Assembly (NCBI GenBank): GCA_002704915.1
Contig: PAIP01000069.1
Span: forward strand, 1-54,677
Source: Parvularcula sp.
GTDB lineage: Bacteria > Pseudomonadota > Alphaproteobacteria > Caulobacterales > Parvularculaceae
Direction: 5' to 3'
Length of the DNA: 54,677 nt
Part shown: positions 16,999 through 25,135 of the stretch, piece by piece
How the letters are laid out: every line of letters starts with the position of its first letter
Numbering within the stretch: position 1 is the stretch's first letter
The notes under the pieces: model-generated
What the model saw: the letters and a program-made list of their open reading frames with translations, nothing else
What the model was told of the DNA's origin: nothing
Databases searched by the model: none
Position numbers and translations under genes: made by a program

Positions 16999-18429
16999 AT
17001 GGTCTTCAACAATCAATATTCGCTGTCGATCAATGGAAAAATGATTTCGGCGGGAAAAACGTTCGGTGTCGTTAATCCTGCGACTGAAGAGGTTTTTGCA
17101 GAAGCGCCAGATGCTAGCCGAACACACTTGGACGAGGCCGTTGCTGCAGCCAAAGCGGCGTTCCCGGCGTGGTCCGGCAGGCCAATCGTTGAGCGAAAGG
17201 AATTGGTCGCCGCCATTGGAAAATGCCTGGAAGACAACCGCGAGGAGTTTTCGCGTTTGATTACGCTTGAACAGGGAAAATCACGCGCCGGCTCCGACTT
17301 TGAAATTGATCTTTCTGCGAGCTGGTGCCGGGGCGTTGCGGAATATGACTTGCCGGCAACGATAATAGAAGATTCATCTGAGCGGACAGTTGAGGTCCGT
17401 CATACGCCAATTGGCGTTGTCGGCGCCATCACGCCATGGAACGTGCCGATCCTTATCGCCATCTGGAAACTGGCGCCTGCGCTTCTGGCCGGAAATACGG
17501 TAGTGTTGAAACCATCGCCCTTCACGCCACTGGCGACGCTCAAGCTGGGCGAGCTTTTGCAGGACGTGCTGCCTGCGGGCGTATTGAATGTCATTTCGGG
17601 CGGCAATGAGCTTGGGCAGTGGATGACCGACCATCCCGACATTGGAAAGGTGTCCTTCACCGGTTCGACGGCAACCGGAAAAAAAGTCATGGAAAGCGCG
17701 TCCAAAACCCTTAAGCGGGTGACGCTGGAGCTTGGCGGGAATGATGCGGCGATTGTGCTTCCCGATGTCGACCCAAAAGCAATTGCGCCAGCTCTGTTCT
17801 GGGGCGCGTTTTTCAACAGCGCGCAAGTATGCGTCGCAGCCAAGCGGGTTTATATCCATGAAGATATTTATGATGCGGTGGCGCATGAACTGGTTGAATT
17901 TGCCAAGACGGTGACGGTCGGGGATGGGGCGCAGCAAGGCGTCGACCTTGGGCCGGTTCAAAATCGCATGCAGTTTGAAAAGGTCAAAAGCCTCCTTGCC
18001 GATTCGAAGGCGCAGGGGCATCGTTTCTTGATGGGAGGGGAGCCGTCCGGCGGGAAAGGATATTTCATTCCGATTTCTATTGTCGACAATCCGCCAGAGA
18101 ATTCGCGTGTTGTCGTGGAAGAAGCTTTTGGGCCTGTGCTTCCGCTATTGAAGTTTAGTGACATTGATGATGTCGTGCAGCGTGCAAACAATACGCTTAC
18201 CGGACTTGCTGGATCAGTCTGGTCTAGCGATCCCAAAAAGGCGCGTGAGATCGCGGAGAGACTCGAGACAGGGACAGTGTGGATCAACGAGATCTTGTTC
18301 TTCTCACCTGATGCCCCGTTTTCCGGTCATAAACAGTCGGGTCTTGGCGCGGAACACGGCATGGAAGGTTTGCTGGAATTCACGAACACGCAAACGATCA
18401 CATCCAAGAAGCTTGAAGCGGCAAGCTGA
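16999..18429 (+). CDS. NAD(P)-dependent aldehyde dehydrogenase
   Basis: A 476-residue enzyme oxidising an aldehyde to its acid. The oxyanion asparagine is in ITPWNVPILIA, the general-base glutamate in LELGGNDAAIV, and the nucleophilic cysteine in NSAQVCVAAKR. The late motif EEAFGPVLPLLKF is present. It has normal length for the superfamily and is complete, unlike the remnant at 22201-22494. A GGAG lies 9 bases before the ATG. It is followed 21 bases later by an SDR gene. The product acid could be the substrate of one of the CoA ligases. Confidence 0.93.
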   Translation: MVFNNQYSLSINGKMISAGKTFGVVNPATEEVFAEAPDASRTHLDEAVAAAKAAFPAWSGRPIVERKELVAAIGKCLEDNREEFSRLITLEQGKSRAGSDFEIDLSASWCRGVAEYDLPATIIEDSSERTVEVRHTPIGVVGAITPWNVPILIAIWKLAPALLAGNTVVLKPSPFTPLATLKLGELLQDVLPAGVLNVISGGNELGQWMTDHPDIGKVSFTGSTATGKKVMESASKTLKRVTLELGGNDAAIVLPDVDPKAIAPALFWGAFFNSAQVCVAAKRVYIHEDIYDAVAHELVEFAKTVTVGDGAQQGVDLGPVQNRMQFEKVKSLLADSKAQGHRFLMGGEPSGGKGYFIPISIVDNPPENSRVVVEEAFGPVLPLLKFSDIDDVVQRANNTLTGLAGSVWSSDPKKAREIAERLETGTVWINEILFFSPDAPFSGHKQSGLGAEHGMEGLLEFTNTQTITSKKLEAAS

Positions 18430-18450
18430 CAGGAATTACAGGAAAGCTGC

Positions 18451-19248
18451 ATGATCGATAGTAAGGCAGAAGGCGCAGTGATGCGCCCTGTGGCGATCGT
18501 TACAGGGGGCTTGCAAGGGCTTGGGCTTGGCATTGCTCAAGAATTGTTGTCGGACGGTTTTCGTGTCGCCATCGTAGATTTGCCACAATCGCCCCGTTTG
18601 CCAGAGCGCCTGGATGGGGATCCAGACGGCTGTCGCTATTATCAGTTGGATATCGCAGATATTGACCGACACGAGGATGTGCTCTCGGCGATCGAAGCGG
18701 ATTTCGGCAGGATGGATTGTCTTGTCAATAACGCAGGCATTGCGGCAAGACCTTTGACCGATATTCTGGATCTTGAACCGTCTGCCTTTGATAAGTCGGT
18801 TGATGTCAATCTGAAAGGCACATTTTTCCTGACGCAGAATTTTGGGAAAAAGCTGATCGACACCAAGGCGAGCGCTAAAGACGTCTATCGCTCGATTATC
18901 ATCATCACTTCAATTGCTGCGGAAATGGTTTCCATTGAACGTTCCCAGTATTGCGTCACCAAGGCCGCGCTTAGCATGGTCGCTAAGCTTTTTGCAGCTC
19001 GCCTTGCGTCGGAGGGTGTTTATGTCCATGAGGTCAGGCCGGGGTTTATGCAAACGGCCATGACGGCGTCGGGCAGCAGCGGTAGAATAGAAGAATTACT
19101 GCAGAGCGGCTTCGTGCCGGTTCCCCGCTGGGGGCAGGCCGGTGACGTGGGGCGAGCGGTGGCCTCTCTGGCGGCCGGGCGTATTCCTTATATGACAGGC
19201 CAGCCTTTTTGGATTGCTGGCGGGTTGAACATTGCGCCTAACCTTTGA
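18451..19248 (+). CDS. SDR-family oxidoreductase (3-ketoacyl reductase-like)
   Basis: A 265-residue classical short-chain dehydrogenase. NAD(P) motif TGGLQGLGLGIA, CLVNNAGIA, serine in IIITSIAAE, and catalytic YCVTKAA. The C-terminus (MTGQPFWIAGGLNIAP) is the usual substrate-loop end. An AGGA site precedes ATG 18451. An in-frame ATG at 18481 is an alternative. It is third in the unit hydrolase, aldehyde dehydrogenase, SDR. It probably interconverts an alcohol and a ketone or aldehyde, possibly supplying the aldehyde dehydrogenase. Confidence 0.9.
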   Translation: MIDSKAEGAVMRPVAIVTGGLQGLGLGIAQELLSDGFRVAIVDLPQSPRLPERLDGDPDGCRYYQLDIADIDRHEDVLSAIEADFGRMDCLVNNAGIAARPLTDILDLEPSAFDKSVDVNLKGTFFLTQNFGKKLIDTKASAKDVYRSIIIITSIAAEMVSIERSQYCVTKAALSMVAKLFAARLASEGVYVHEVRPGFMQTAMTASGSSGRIEELLQSGFVPVPRWGQAGDVGRAVASLAAGRIPYMTGQPFWIAGGLNIAPNL

Positions 19249-19314
19249 GGGCGGATCTCCTGCGAGCTTATAGGATGTGGCGCGTCGCAAGAAGTCGTGC
19301 CTTCGATAAACAAA

Positions 19315-19340
19315 GCAATTTCCAAATTAGGGAAAATTGC
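19315..19340. promoter_or_regulatory. Palindrome GCAATTTCC-N6-GGGAAAATTGC before IclR gene
   Basis: Seven-base perfect arms GCAATTT (19315-19321) and AAATTGC (19334-19340), with CC/GG extending inward, end 16 bases before ATG 19357. Placement suits autorepression by an IclR regulator. It would lie inside the coding region if the GTG at 19297 were the start, which is one reason to prefer 19357. Confidence 0.5.
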
Positions 19341-19356
19341 GTTATCTGAAACACAT

Positions 19357-20127
19357 ATGGAGCAGCAGACCACATTACAGACCGTTGAGCGGGCGATTAC
19401 GTTTCTGGAATATGTCGCGGAAGCGGCGGAGCCTCCGCATATTCGCGAAATATCTGAAGCGCTCGATCTCAATATCACGACCTGTTACCATTTGCTGCGC
19501 ACGCTGGTCGCCAGGAATTACATAAAACGTCGGACGGACGGCCGGTTGGAATTGGGCGACGGCGTCAATAAGCTTTTCCGCAGTTATCGACGCACTACGG
19601 ATATTGAAGAGTACCTAGCCGACGTCGTTAAACGCCTGGCTGCAAATACGTTCGAAACGTCGAGCTTGTCCTTAATAGAAGGCGACAGCGTAATCTTGAA
19701 AGTCCTTGTGGAGGGATCGCATCGACTTCGCGTGGCGGGGCTCTATATCGGTTTAAAAGGTTACGAATATCGTAGAGCGGCAGGAAAGGCTGTGCTCTCT
19801 CACCTGAGAGAGAAAGAAAGGTCCGCGATGCTGGATAAAAGCCTTGCTGACTTGTCAGAAAAGCAGAGCAAGCCGATCAGAAAAGCTTTGGAAAAAGAGT
19901 TCAAGCAGATAGCAGCACGCGGATGGGCTATCGATGACGGCCAGACCGAAGAAGGCATTATTGCTATTGGCGCGCCGATATTTGATGCACAAGGACATGT
20001 CCTTGGGGCGGTCAGCACAATTCTACCGACTGTACGAATGGAAAAATCTCGCGATAAATTTATTCAGTCAGTAATGGCCGCCGCCGGCGAGGCGACGCAG
20101 TTACTGAAAGAGGCGGTCGAAGACTAG
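19357..20127 (+). CDS. IclR-family transcriptional regulator
   Basis: A 256-residue regulator. Winged helix-turn-helix at about residues 8-70 (IREISEALDLNITTCYHLLR) and an IclR effector domain at about 80-250 (GYEYRRAAGKAVLSHL, ARGWAIDDGQTEEGI, ILGA-type small-molecule pocket). IclR proteins sense organic acids and either repress or activate degradation genes. It lies in the middle of the island, downstream of the SDR and upstream of the ThDP enzyme. The palindromes at 19315-19340 and 20257-20278 are candidate binding sites. An upstream GTG at 19297 would add 20 residues. I prefer the ATG although its ribosome site is weak. Confidence 0.9.
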   Translation: MEQQTTLQTVERAITFLEYVAEAAEPPHIREISEALDLNITTCYHLLRTLVARNYIKRRTDGRLELGDGVNKLFRSYRRTTDIEEYLADVVKRLAANTFETSSLSLIEGDSVILKVLVEGSHRLRVAGLYIGLKGYEYRRAAGKAVLSHLREKERSAMLDKSLADLSEKQSKPIRKALEKEFKQIAARGWAIDDGQTEEGIIAIGAPIFDAQGHVLGAVSTILPTVRMEKSRDKFIQSVMAAAGEATQLLKEAVED

Positions 20128-20159
20128 CTTCAAATCGGCTTGTAGCGGCTGTCCGATAA

Positions 20160-20178
20160 AGCGCCATGGGGTGGCGCT
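20160..20178 (+). terminator. Hairpin downstream of IclR gene (AGCGCCA-N5-TGGCGCT)
   Basis: A perfect 7-base stem with a TGGGG loop lies 33 bases after the IclR stop. There is no T-run, so a factor-independent terminator is uncertain. A second pair, CCTTCCCAG (20180-20188) and CTGGGAAGG (20225-20233), could form a larger structure. It separates the IclR unit from the ThDP enzyme. Confidence 0.35.
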
Positions 20179-20256
20179 GCCTTCCCAGATGAATTTCACC
20201 AGGCCTTTCCCGGCGAGGCGCGCGCTGGGAAGGGGCTTTACTGCTCGCCAGCAATG

Positions 20257-20278
20257 TGCAAATAATGCATTTATTGCA
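20257..20278. promoter_or_regulatory. 22-base near-palindrome before ThDP enzyme gene
   Basis: The stretch beginning TGCAAATAATGC and ending TTTATTGCA is symmetrical except for two position pairs. It lies 79 bases before the ThDP gene start and just behind the IclR gene. Its half-site TGCAAATA is shared with 15909-15916 and 22673-22680, and its other half with 15892-15902. TATATGAAA (20280-20288), just downstream, recurs at 22660-22668. It is a likely operator of the island IclR regulator. Confidence 0.5.
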
Positions 20279-20356
20279 ATATATGAAATTATGTGTTTGG
20301 CTTCGAGCGGGGCTTGCCGACAGCGAGCCCGCGCGGAGCCATGAGGAGGGGACTGG

Positions 20357-22105
20357 ATGACCGAGAGCGTTGCTGAGGCGATTGCGTCTGCGCTGGTGCG
20401 GCACGAAGTTGAATTTGTCTTTGGTCAGAGCAATCCGACAGCCTTAATGCTGGCGGTTGAGGGCGCCGGCATCCGGCAACTCCTCTACAGGACGGAGAAT
20501 GCTGCAGGCGCAATGGCCGACGCCTATTCTCGCATTTCGAACAAAATAGGTGTTGTGGCTGCTCAGAATGGCCCGGCCGCCACGTTGATGGTGGCGCCTA
20601 TGGCGGAAGCGATGAAAGCTTCAAATCCCATGCTGGTGTTGGTTCAGGAAGTTCCGGCGTCCCAGCGCGATCGCAATGCTTTTCAAGAGCTCGATCACTT
20701 CGCCCTGTTTGCCGGAGTATCAAAGTGGGTTCGCCGCTTGGACGACCCTGACCGAGCTGCGGAATATATTGACCTGGCGATGACGGCGGCCAATGGCGGA
20801 CGGCCAGGGCCGGTCGTGTTGCTCCTTGCGAAAGACATGTTGCTCAAACCAAGCGATCCGGCAGGTTTGCCGCGAAGACAAAGTCTTGGACGCTTCCCGC
20901 TTGACCGTCCCCGGCCCGAAGCTCAAACCGTTGAGGTTGCGGCCAAGTTGCTTGCTGACGCGAATTCGCCTGTTGCGATTGTCGGCGGCGGGGTTCATGC
21001 GGCGCAAGCCACGCAAGAGCTGGCCCGTTTCATTGATGTTTCTCATATACCTGCTGCGACAACCTTTATGGGCAAGGGGGCCGTAGACGAAACAAGCCCC
21101 TTGTCGATGGGCGTTGCTGCAAATATCACGGGCGAAAACGGACCGGCGGACGCATATAAAGATATGCTGGCGAACGCTGATGTTGTTCTGCTAGTTGGAA
21201 CACGCACCAATGAAAATGGGACTGATGCGTGGTCTTTAACGTCAAAAGACGCCGTTTATATCCACATCGATGTAGACTCTTCAGAAGTCGGAAGAAACTA
21301 TGAGAGCGTGCGTCTTGTCGGTGATGCGAAATCGGCCATATGCGATCTTGCTGCAGCGTTGGAGAGGCGTGATTTAAAAAAGCGCATTCAGAGCTTCTCT
21401 GATTTGGTCGGCAAAATTGATGCCGGCCGCAAGCGAAGGGAAAACGCGCTTCGCCCTGAGTTGATCTCTTCGGCGCGACCTATCATGCCGCAACGCCTTA
21501 TGGCCGATCTCGATCAAATGATCGACGCGGACGATATCGTTGTTGCGGACGCCAGTTATTCGTCTGTTTGGGTTACGGCGTATCTGACGGCCCGGCGAGC
21601 TGGGCAGCGCTTTCTAACGCCGCGTGGATTAGCGGGGCTGGGCTGGGGACTGCCATATGCCATGGGCGCCAAGCTGGCGCGCCCGCAGGCGAAAGTTGTC
21701 GGTGTGGTGGGGGATGGCGGTTTCGCTCATGTTTGGGGTGAGTTGGAGATGGCGGTTCGCGAACACATTCCGCTTGTGCTTATCGTTCTCAACAATTCTC
21801 AACTTGCAATGCAGCGCCACGGCGAGCTGGTCGGGTTTGGAAAAACGACGACCGGCATTGAGTTTGCTGCTGTGGATCACGCCGGGATAGCCAGAGCGGT
21901 TGGTGCGGCGGGCGTGCGCGTGGAAGACCCGGAAGAATTCGGGCCTGCGCTACGAAAAGCGCTCGCGGCTGATACGGTGACCGTTCTCGATGTCATCAGT
22001 TCTCCAAACGCATTTGCGCCGCTGAAGGTTTTTGAAGGCCACACGCAAAAGCTTGATACGCCGGCGGCCAAAAGACGCGCACATCTGAAAAGTGTAGAGG
22101 CGTGA
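20357..22105 (+). CDS. Thiamine-diphosphate-dependent enzyme, acetolactate synthase/benzoylformate decarboxylase-like
   Basis: A 582-residue ThDP enzyme with the usual three domains: pyrimidine-binding at about 1-165 (catalytic glutamate in YRTENAAGAMADAY), central at about 190-320, and pyrophosphate-binding at about 370-530 (VGDGGFAHVWGELEMA followed by NNSQLA). Members decarboxylate 2-oxo acids or make and break acyloin C-C bonds. No small regulatory subunit gene (ilvH-like) is adjacent and the context is catabolic, so a biosynthetic acetolactate synthase role is unlikely. A GGAGGGG ribosome site precedes the ATG. The stop runs into the remnant of an aldehyde dehydrogenase, suggesting an ancestral lyase-dehydrogenase pair. 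Confidence 0.88.
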   Translation: MTESVAEAIASALVRHEVEFVFGQSNPTALMLAVEGAGIRQLLYRTENAAGAMADAYSRISNKIGVVAAQNGPAATLMVAPMAEAMKASNPMLVLVQEVPASQRDRNAFQELDHFALFAGVSKWVRRLDDPDRAAEYIDLAMTAANGGRPGPVVLLLAKDMLLKPSDPAGLPRRQSLGRFPLDRPRPEAQTVEVAAKLLADANSPVAIVGGGVHAAQATQELARFIDVSHIPAATTFMGKGAVDETSPLSMGVAANITGENGPADAYKDMLANADVVLLVGTRTNENGTDAWSLTSKDAVYIHIDVDSSEVGRNYESVRLVGDAKSAICDLAAALERRDLKKRIQSFSDLVGKIDAGRKRRENALRPELISSARPIMPQRLMADLDQMIDADDIVVADASYSSVWVTAYLTARRAGQRFLTPRGLAGLGWGLPYAMGAKLARPQAKVVGVVGDGGFAHVWGELEMAVREHIPLVLIVLNNSQLAMQRHGELVGFGKTTTGIEFAAVDHAGIARAVGAAGVRVEDPEEFGPALRKALAADTVTVLDVISSPNAFAPLKVFEGHTQKLDTPAAKRRAHLKSVEA

Positions 22106-22200
22106 ATGGCGACTTCGGAAAATTTTGAGAACGAAGAACAGTCGTTAAATGAACAAAGGCTCCTGGGTTCCGTTCGGCCTCAGCTTGTAACAGGCGACGA

Positions 22201-22494
22201 TTCGGACCGGTTGCGCCATTTCAGAGTTTCTCCGATGAGCGCGATGTCATCAAGCGCGCCAATAGCACGGATTTGGGCTTTGCCTTCTATGTTTATACGC
22301 GTGACCTCGATCGGGTCTTGCGAGTTGGAGCGGATCTCGAAGCCGGGTTGGTAGGCGTCAATACTGGGTTCATTTCCGATCCGGTTGCGCAATTTGGCGG
22401 CGCCAAGCAATCGGGGCTCGGCAAAGAGGGCGGGGTTGTAGGCATCGAGGAATTTCTCAGCGCCCAGTACAGCGGCATCGGCCTGGGCGCATAG
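22201..22494 (+). pseudogene. Aldehyde dehydrogenase remnant (C-terminal ~97 codons)
   Basis: From 22201 the frame reads FGPVAPFQSFSDERDV and continues with the C-terminal domain of a succinate-semialdehyde-type aldehyde dehydrogenase, ending in FGGAKQSGLGKEGG and a normal stop. The catalytic cysteine and the whole NAD-binding part (about 80% of the gene) are missing. A short frame starting at 22106, directly after the ThDP enzyme stop, is out of register with it and not recognisable. This looks like an internal deletion. The residual frame lacks a usable start and is probably not translated. Confidence 0.85.
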
Positions 22495-22649
22495 CCTGTG
22501 AGTATTCTGCGCTTTTTCTAAAGTGAAATAAGCCTTTTTCAGCAAGTCGGAAATGCAGCAACGGGGGCCGGATGCCGATCCCCGTATTTTTCTGTGCCCC
22601 CATCGGGAGGCGGCCTCACAGAGGCGTTTTTTCGTCCTGGCCGCTGGCA

Positions 22650-22687
22650 GAAATTTCAGTATATGAAAAAGATGCAAATATTGACAT
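22650..22687. promoter_or_regulatory. Promoter sites before second TonB receptor
   Basis: GAAATTTC (22650-22657, also at 8793-8800), TTTCA-GTATA-TGAAA (22654-22668, inverted) and TGCAAATATTGACAT (22673-22687, identical to 15909-15923) lie 82-119 bases before the receptor start. TTGACA at 22681 could serve as a -35 box with TACGGT at 22703 as a weak -10. The shared sequences indicate common regulation with the divergent CoA ligase/hydrolase units. Confidence 0.5.
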
Positions 22688-22768
22688 CATGATGAAACCC
22701 GGTACGGTGGGGATAAGGGCGCATTTCGAAAATAAAAAAGCTGCGCTGGTGAAGCTCCACGGGGGGGG

Positions 22769-25045
22769 ATGATGAAGTTAAGTGTTTTCAAAAGCTGTTT
22801 GGCGTCCGCCGCATCAACGGTTATTTCCATCGGCGCAGCGCAGGCGCAGGTCGATGAAATTGTCGTTACATCGCAAAAGCGCGAGCAGAATGTTCAGGAT
22901 GTCGGCATCGCTGTGACGGCATTTGGCGACGAGCAAATCAGGGCCGCGGGCATCTCAACGGCTGATAATGTTGCGGACTCAATCTCCGGCGTACAGATCT
23001 ATAATTATCGGGGCAAAAGCCAGCCATCTTTCGTTGTAAGAGGGGTTGGAACCCAGGATTTTGCGCCGAACACGTCGCCGACAGCGGCCGTTTACATCGA
23101 CGAGGTTTATCTCGGATCAAACATCCTCACAGGCTTTCAGATTTTTGATGTCGAGCGTGTCGAAGTTTTGAAAGGTCCCCAGGGAACACTGTTCGGCCGC
23201 AATACGACAGGCGGTGCGGTCAGCTATACGACGAAGAGGCCTACCGACGAATTTGAAGGCTATGCGGAACTCGGCTATTCGAATTATCAGTCAGTAGACG
23301 GCAAGCTGGCGATTGGCGGAGCTGTCGCAGATGGGATCAGAGCCCGTTTGGCGGGAAAAGTATCTAATCAAGCCCGTGGATATTACGAAAACACCTTTAC
23401 CCAGGATCAAAACCCATTCGGGCCTTTTCCCAACTTTTCTAATCTGGAGACGGATATTGGCGAAGACTTCAACTGGGCGGCGAGACTGCTTACTGAATTC
23501 GATATTGGCGCTAACGCGACCCTATTGCTGAATGTTCACGGCGGCGGCAGAGAATCGGATACTTTGCCTGTCACTTCATTTGGATTCACGCAAATCCCGG
23601 GCTCCGGCGGGGTATGTCAGGCCACCGCCACGGGCGGTGCGGTTTCTGATCCGCGCTTTTGTGGCGATGCCTTTGGCTACTCCGATACGGATGGCGATCC
23701 GTATGTCGTCAGCAATGATGTCGTCGGTAAGAATGATGAAGAGAACATCGGCGCTTCGGCTCGTTTGGAATGGGATCTCGGATCTGTATCCTTTACATCG
23801 GTATCCGCTTATGAAAATGCAGATAAGCTGCAGAGCGCAGACGCTGACGGTTCTGCCTTTGCGGTTTTCACAAATGAATACGATATCGAGTTAAAACAAT
23901 TCAGCCAGGAATTCCGGCTGAACTCAAACTCAAATGGCGATCTATTCTGGATTGCGGGGGCGTATTTCAGTTTCGATGAAATCGATCAATTGTTTTACGG
24001 CGATTTGAATCCGCTACTTGGGCTTGGTGTCGAGTTTAATAATGAGTTCGAGCAGAAAACCACTAGCGCCGCAGGCTACGGGCAAGCAGAGTATTTTTTC
24101 ACCGATAAACTGCGCGCGACTGCAGGACTGCGGTTCACGTATGAAAAACGGGACTTCTTCAGCATCAACACCTTTACGGATGAGTTTGGGAACGAGACAA
24201 TCGCGAACTTCGGTCTTACGCCAGACGACGCTGCGATCATTGACGATACTGTCACCAATAAAAAACTCTCGGGCCGCATCGGCCTGGATTATTTCCTGAC
24301 CGATGATGCGATGATTTACGCAAGTTATTCGCGAGGCTTCAAAAGCGGCGGCTATGATGGCGACTTCTCATTTACGCGCCAGCAGCTGGACCCCTACAGC
24401 GAAGAGATTCTAACCTCCTACGAATTCGGCTGGAAAACGACTCTGGCGGACGAGCAGCTTCGTTTCAACGGCGCCGCCTTTTACTATGATTATGCCGACC
24501 CGCAGGTTCGGGTGCAGCGCATCAGCAACGCCGGCCTTCCGTTCAACCAATTGATCAATCTGAATTCTGCAGATGTTCTCGGTGTTGAGACGGATCTTTT
24601 GTGGGCGCCTGTTGACGGGCTGGATTTGGCGGCCTCCTACACATATCTCGATACGCAATTAAATGTTGTGGACCCTGATCCTGCGCTGGCTTTGTTTGAC
24701 GGAAATGAGCTTCCGCTTGCCGCAAACCATTCCTTCACCGTATTGGCGCGATATGAGCAGCCAGTGACAGATCGTTTTTCTGCATCGTTCCAAGTCGACG
24801 GAAAGTATAACGGCGAGTATGAACTGAACGCGGAAAACCTGCCCTGGCTAGCACAGGATTCCTATTTCTTGCTCAATTCGCGGCTGAGCCTTTTTGAAAC
24901 GGATGGCGGCTGGGAGTTGTCTGTCTGGGGGCGGAACCTGCTCGATGAGACCTTCCTGATCGGTAGCTATTCCTTGTTTGGCGCCTTCCCCGGCTATTAC
25001 AACGCGCCGCGAACCTATGGCGTAACGCTTCGTTACGACTGGTAA
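22769..25045 (+). CDS. TonB-dependent outer-membrane receptor (second)
   Basis: A 758-residue receptor, of the same broad family as the one at 1688 but clearly not a recent duplicate. Signal peptide ending near AAQAQ (about residue 26), TonB-box-like DEIVVTSQKREQ, and plug with VEVLKGPQGTLFGRNTTGG. The barrel ends in VTLRYDW, the aromatic C-terminus recognised by the outer-membrane insertion machinery. The start codon follows directly a run of eight G (22761-22768) that takes the place of the ribosome site. It leads the unit with an MFS carrier and an exported cyclase-family enzyme, forming a second uptake module at the right end of the island. Confidence 0.93.
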   Translation: MMKLSVFKSCLASAASTVISIGAAQAQVDEIVVTSQKREQNVQDVGIAVTAFGDEQIRAAGISTADNVADSISGVQIYNYRGKSQPSFVVRGVGTQDFAPNTSPTAAVYIDEVYLGSNILTGFQIFDVERVEVLKGPQGTLFGRNTTGGAVSYTTKRPTDEFEGYAELGYSNYQSVDGKLAIGGAVADGIRARLAGKVSNQARGYYENTFTQDQNPFGPFPNFSNLETDIGEDFNWAARLLTEFDIGANATLLLNVHGGGRESDTLPVTSFGFTQIPGSGGVCQATATGGAVSDPRFCGDAFGYSDTDGDPYVVSNDVVGKNDEENIGASARLEWDLGSVSFTSVSAYENADKLQSADADGSAFAVFTNEYDIELKQFSQEFRLNSNSNGDLFWIAGAYFSFDEIDQLFYGDLNPLLGLGVEFNNEFEQKTTSAAGYGQAEYFFTDKLRATAGLRFTYEKRDFFSINTFTDEFGNETIANFGLTPDDAAIIDDTVTNKKLSGRIGLDYFLTDDAMIYASYSRGFKSGGYDGDFSFTRQQLDPYSEEILTSYEFGWKTTLADEQLRFNGAAFYYDYADPQVRVQRISNAGLPFNQLINLNSADVLGVETDLLWAPVDGLDLAASYTYLDTQLNVVDPDPALALFDGNELPLAANHSFTVLARYEQPVTDRFSASFQVDGKYNGEYELNAENLPWLAQDSYFLLNSRLSLFETDGGWELSVWGRNLLDETFLIGSYSLFGAFPGYYNAPRTYGVTLRYDW

Positions 25046-25135
25046 CGGATATAAAGTTCCGCCGCTGCTCAATCCCTCATCGACGGCGTTGGTGAAAGGC
25101 CGGCTCCCTGATTGGCGGGCGTATAGAGGCAATCA

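Noticed and set aside
12148-18429. Aminophenol/kynurenine meta-cleavage pathway (RidA as aminomuconate deaminase plus aldehyde dehydrogenase)
   Set aside because: The ring-cleavage dioxygenase, oxalocrotonate decarboxylase, hydratase and aldolase are all missing, while CoA ligases and crotonases dominate.
20357-22105. Biosynthetic acetolactate synthase (ilvB)
   Set aside because: No regulatory subunit gene and no branched-chain amino-acid genes nearby; the neighbours are catabolic and IclR-linked.
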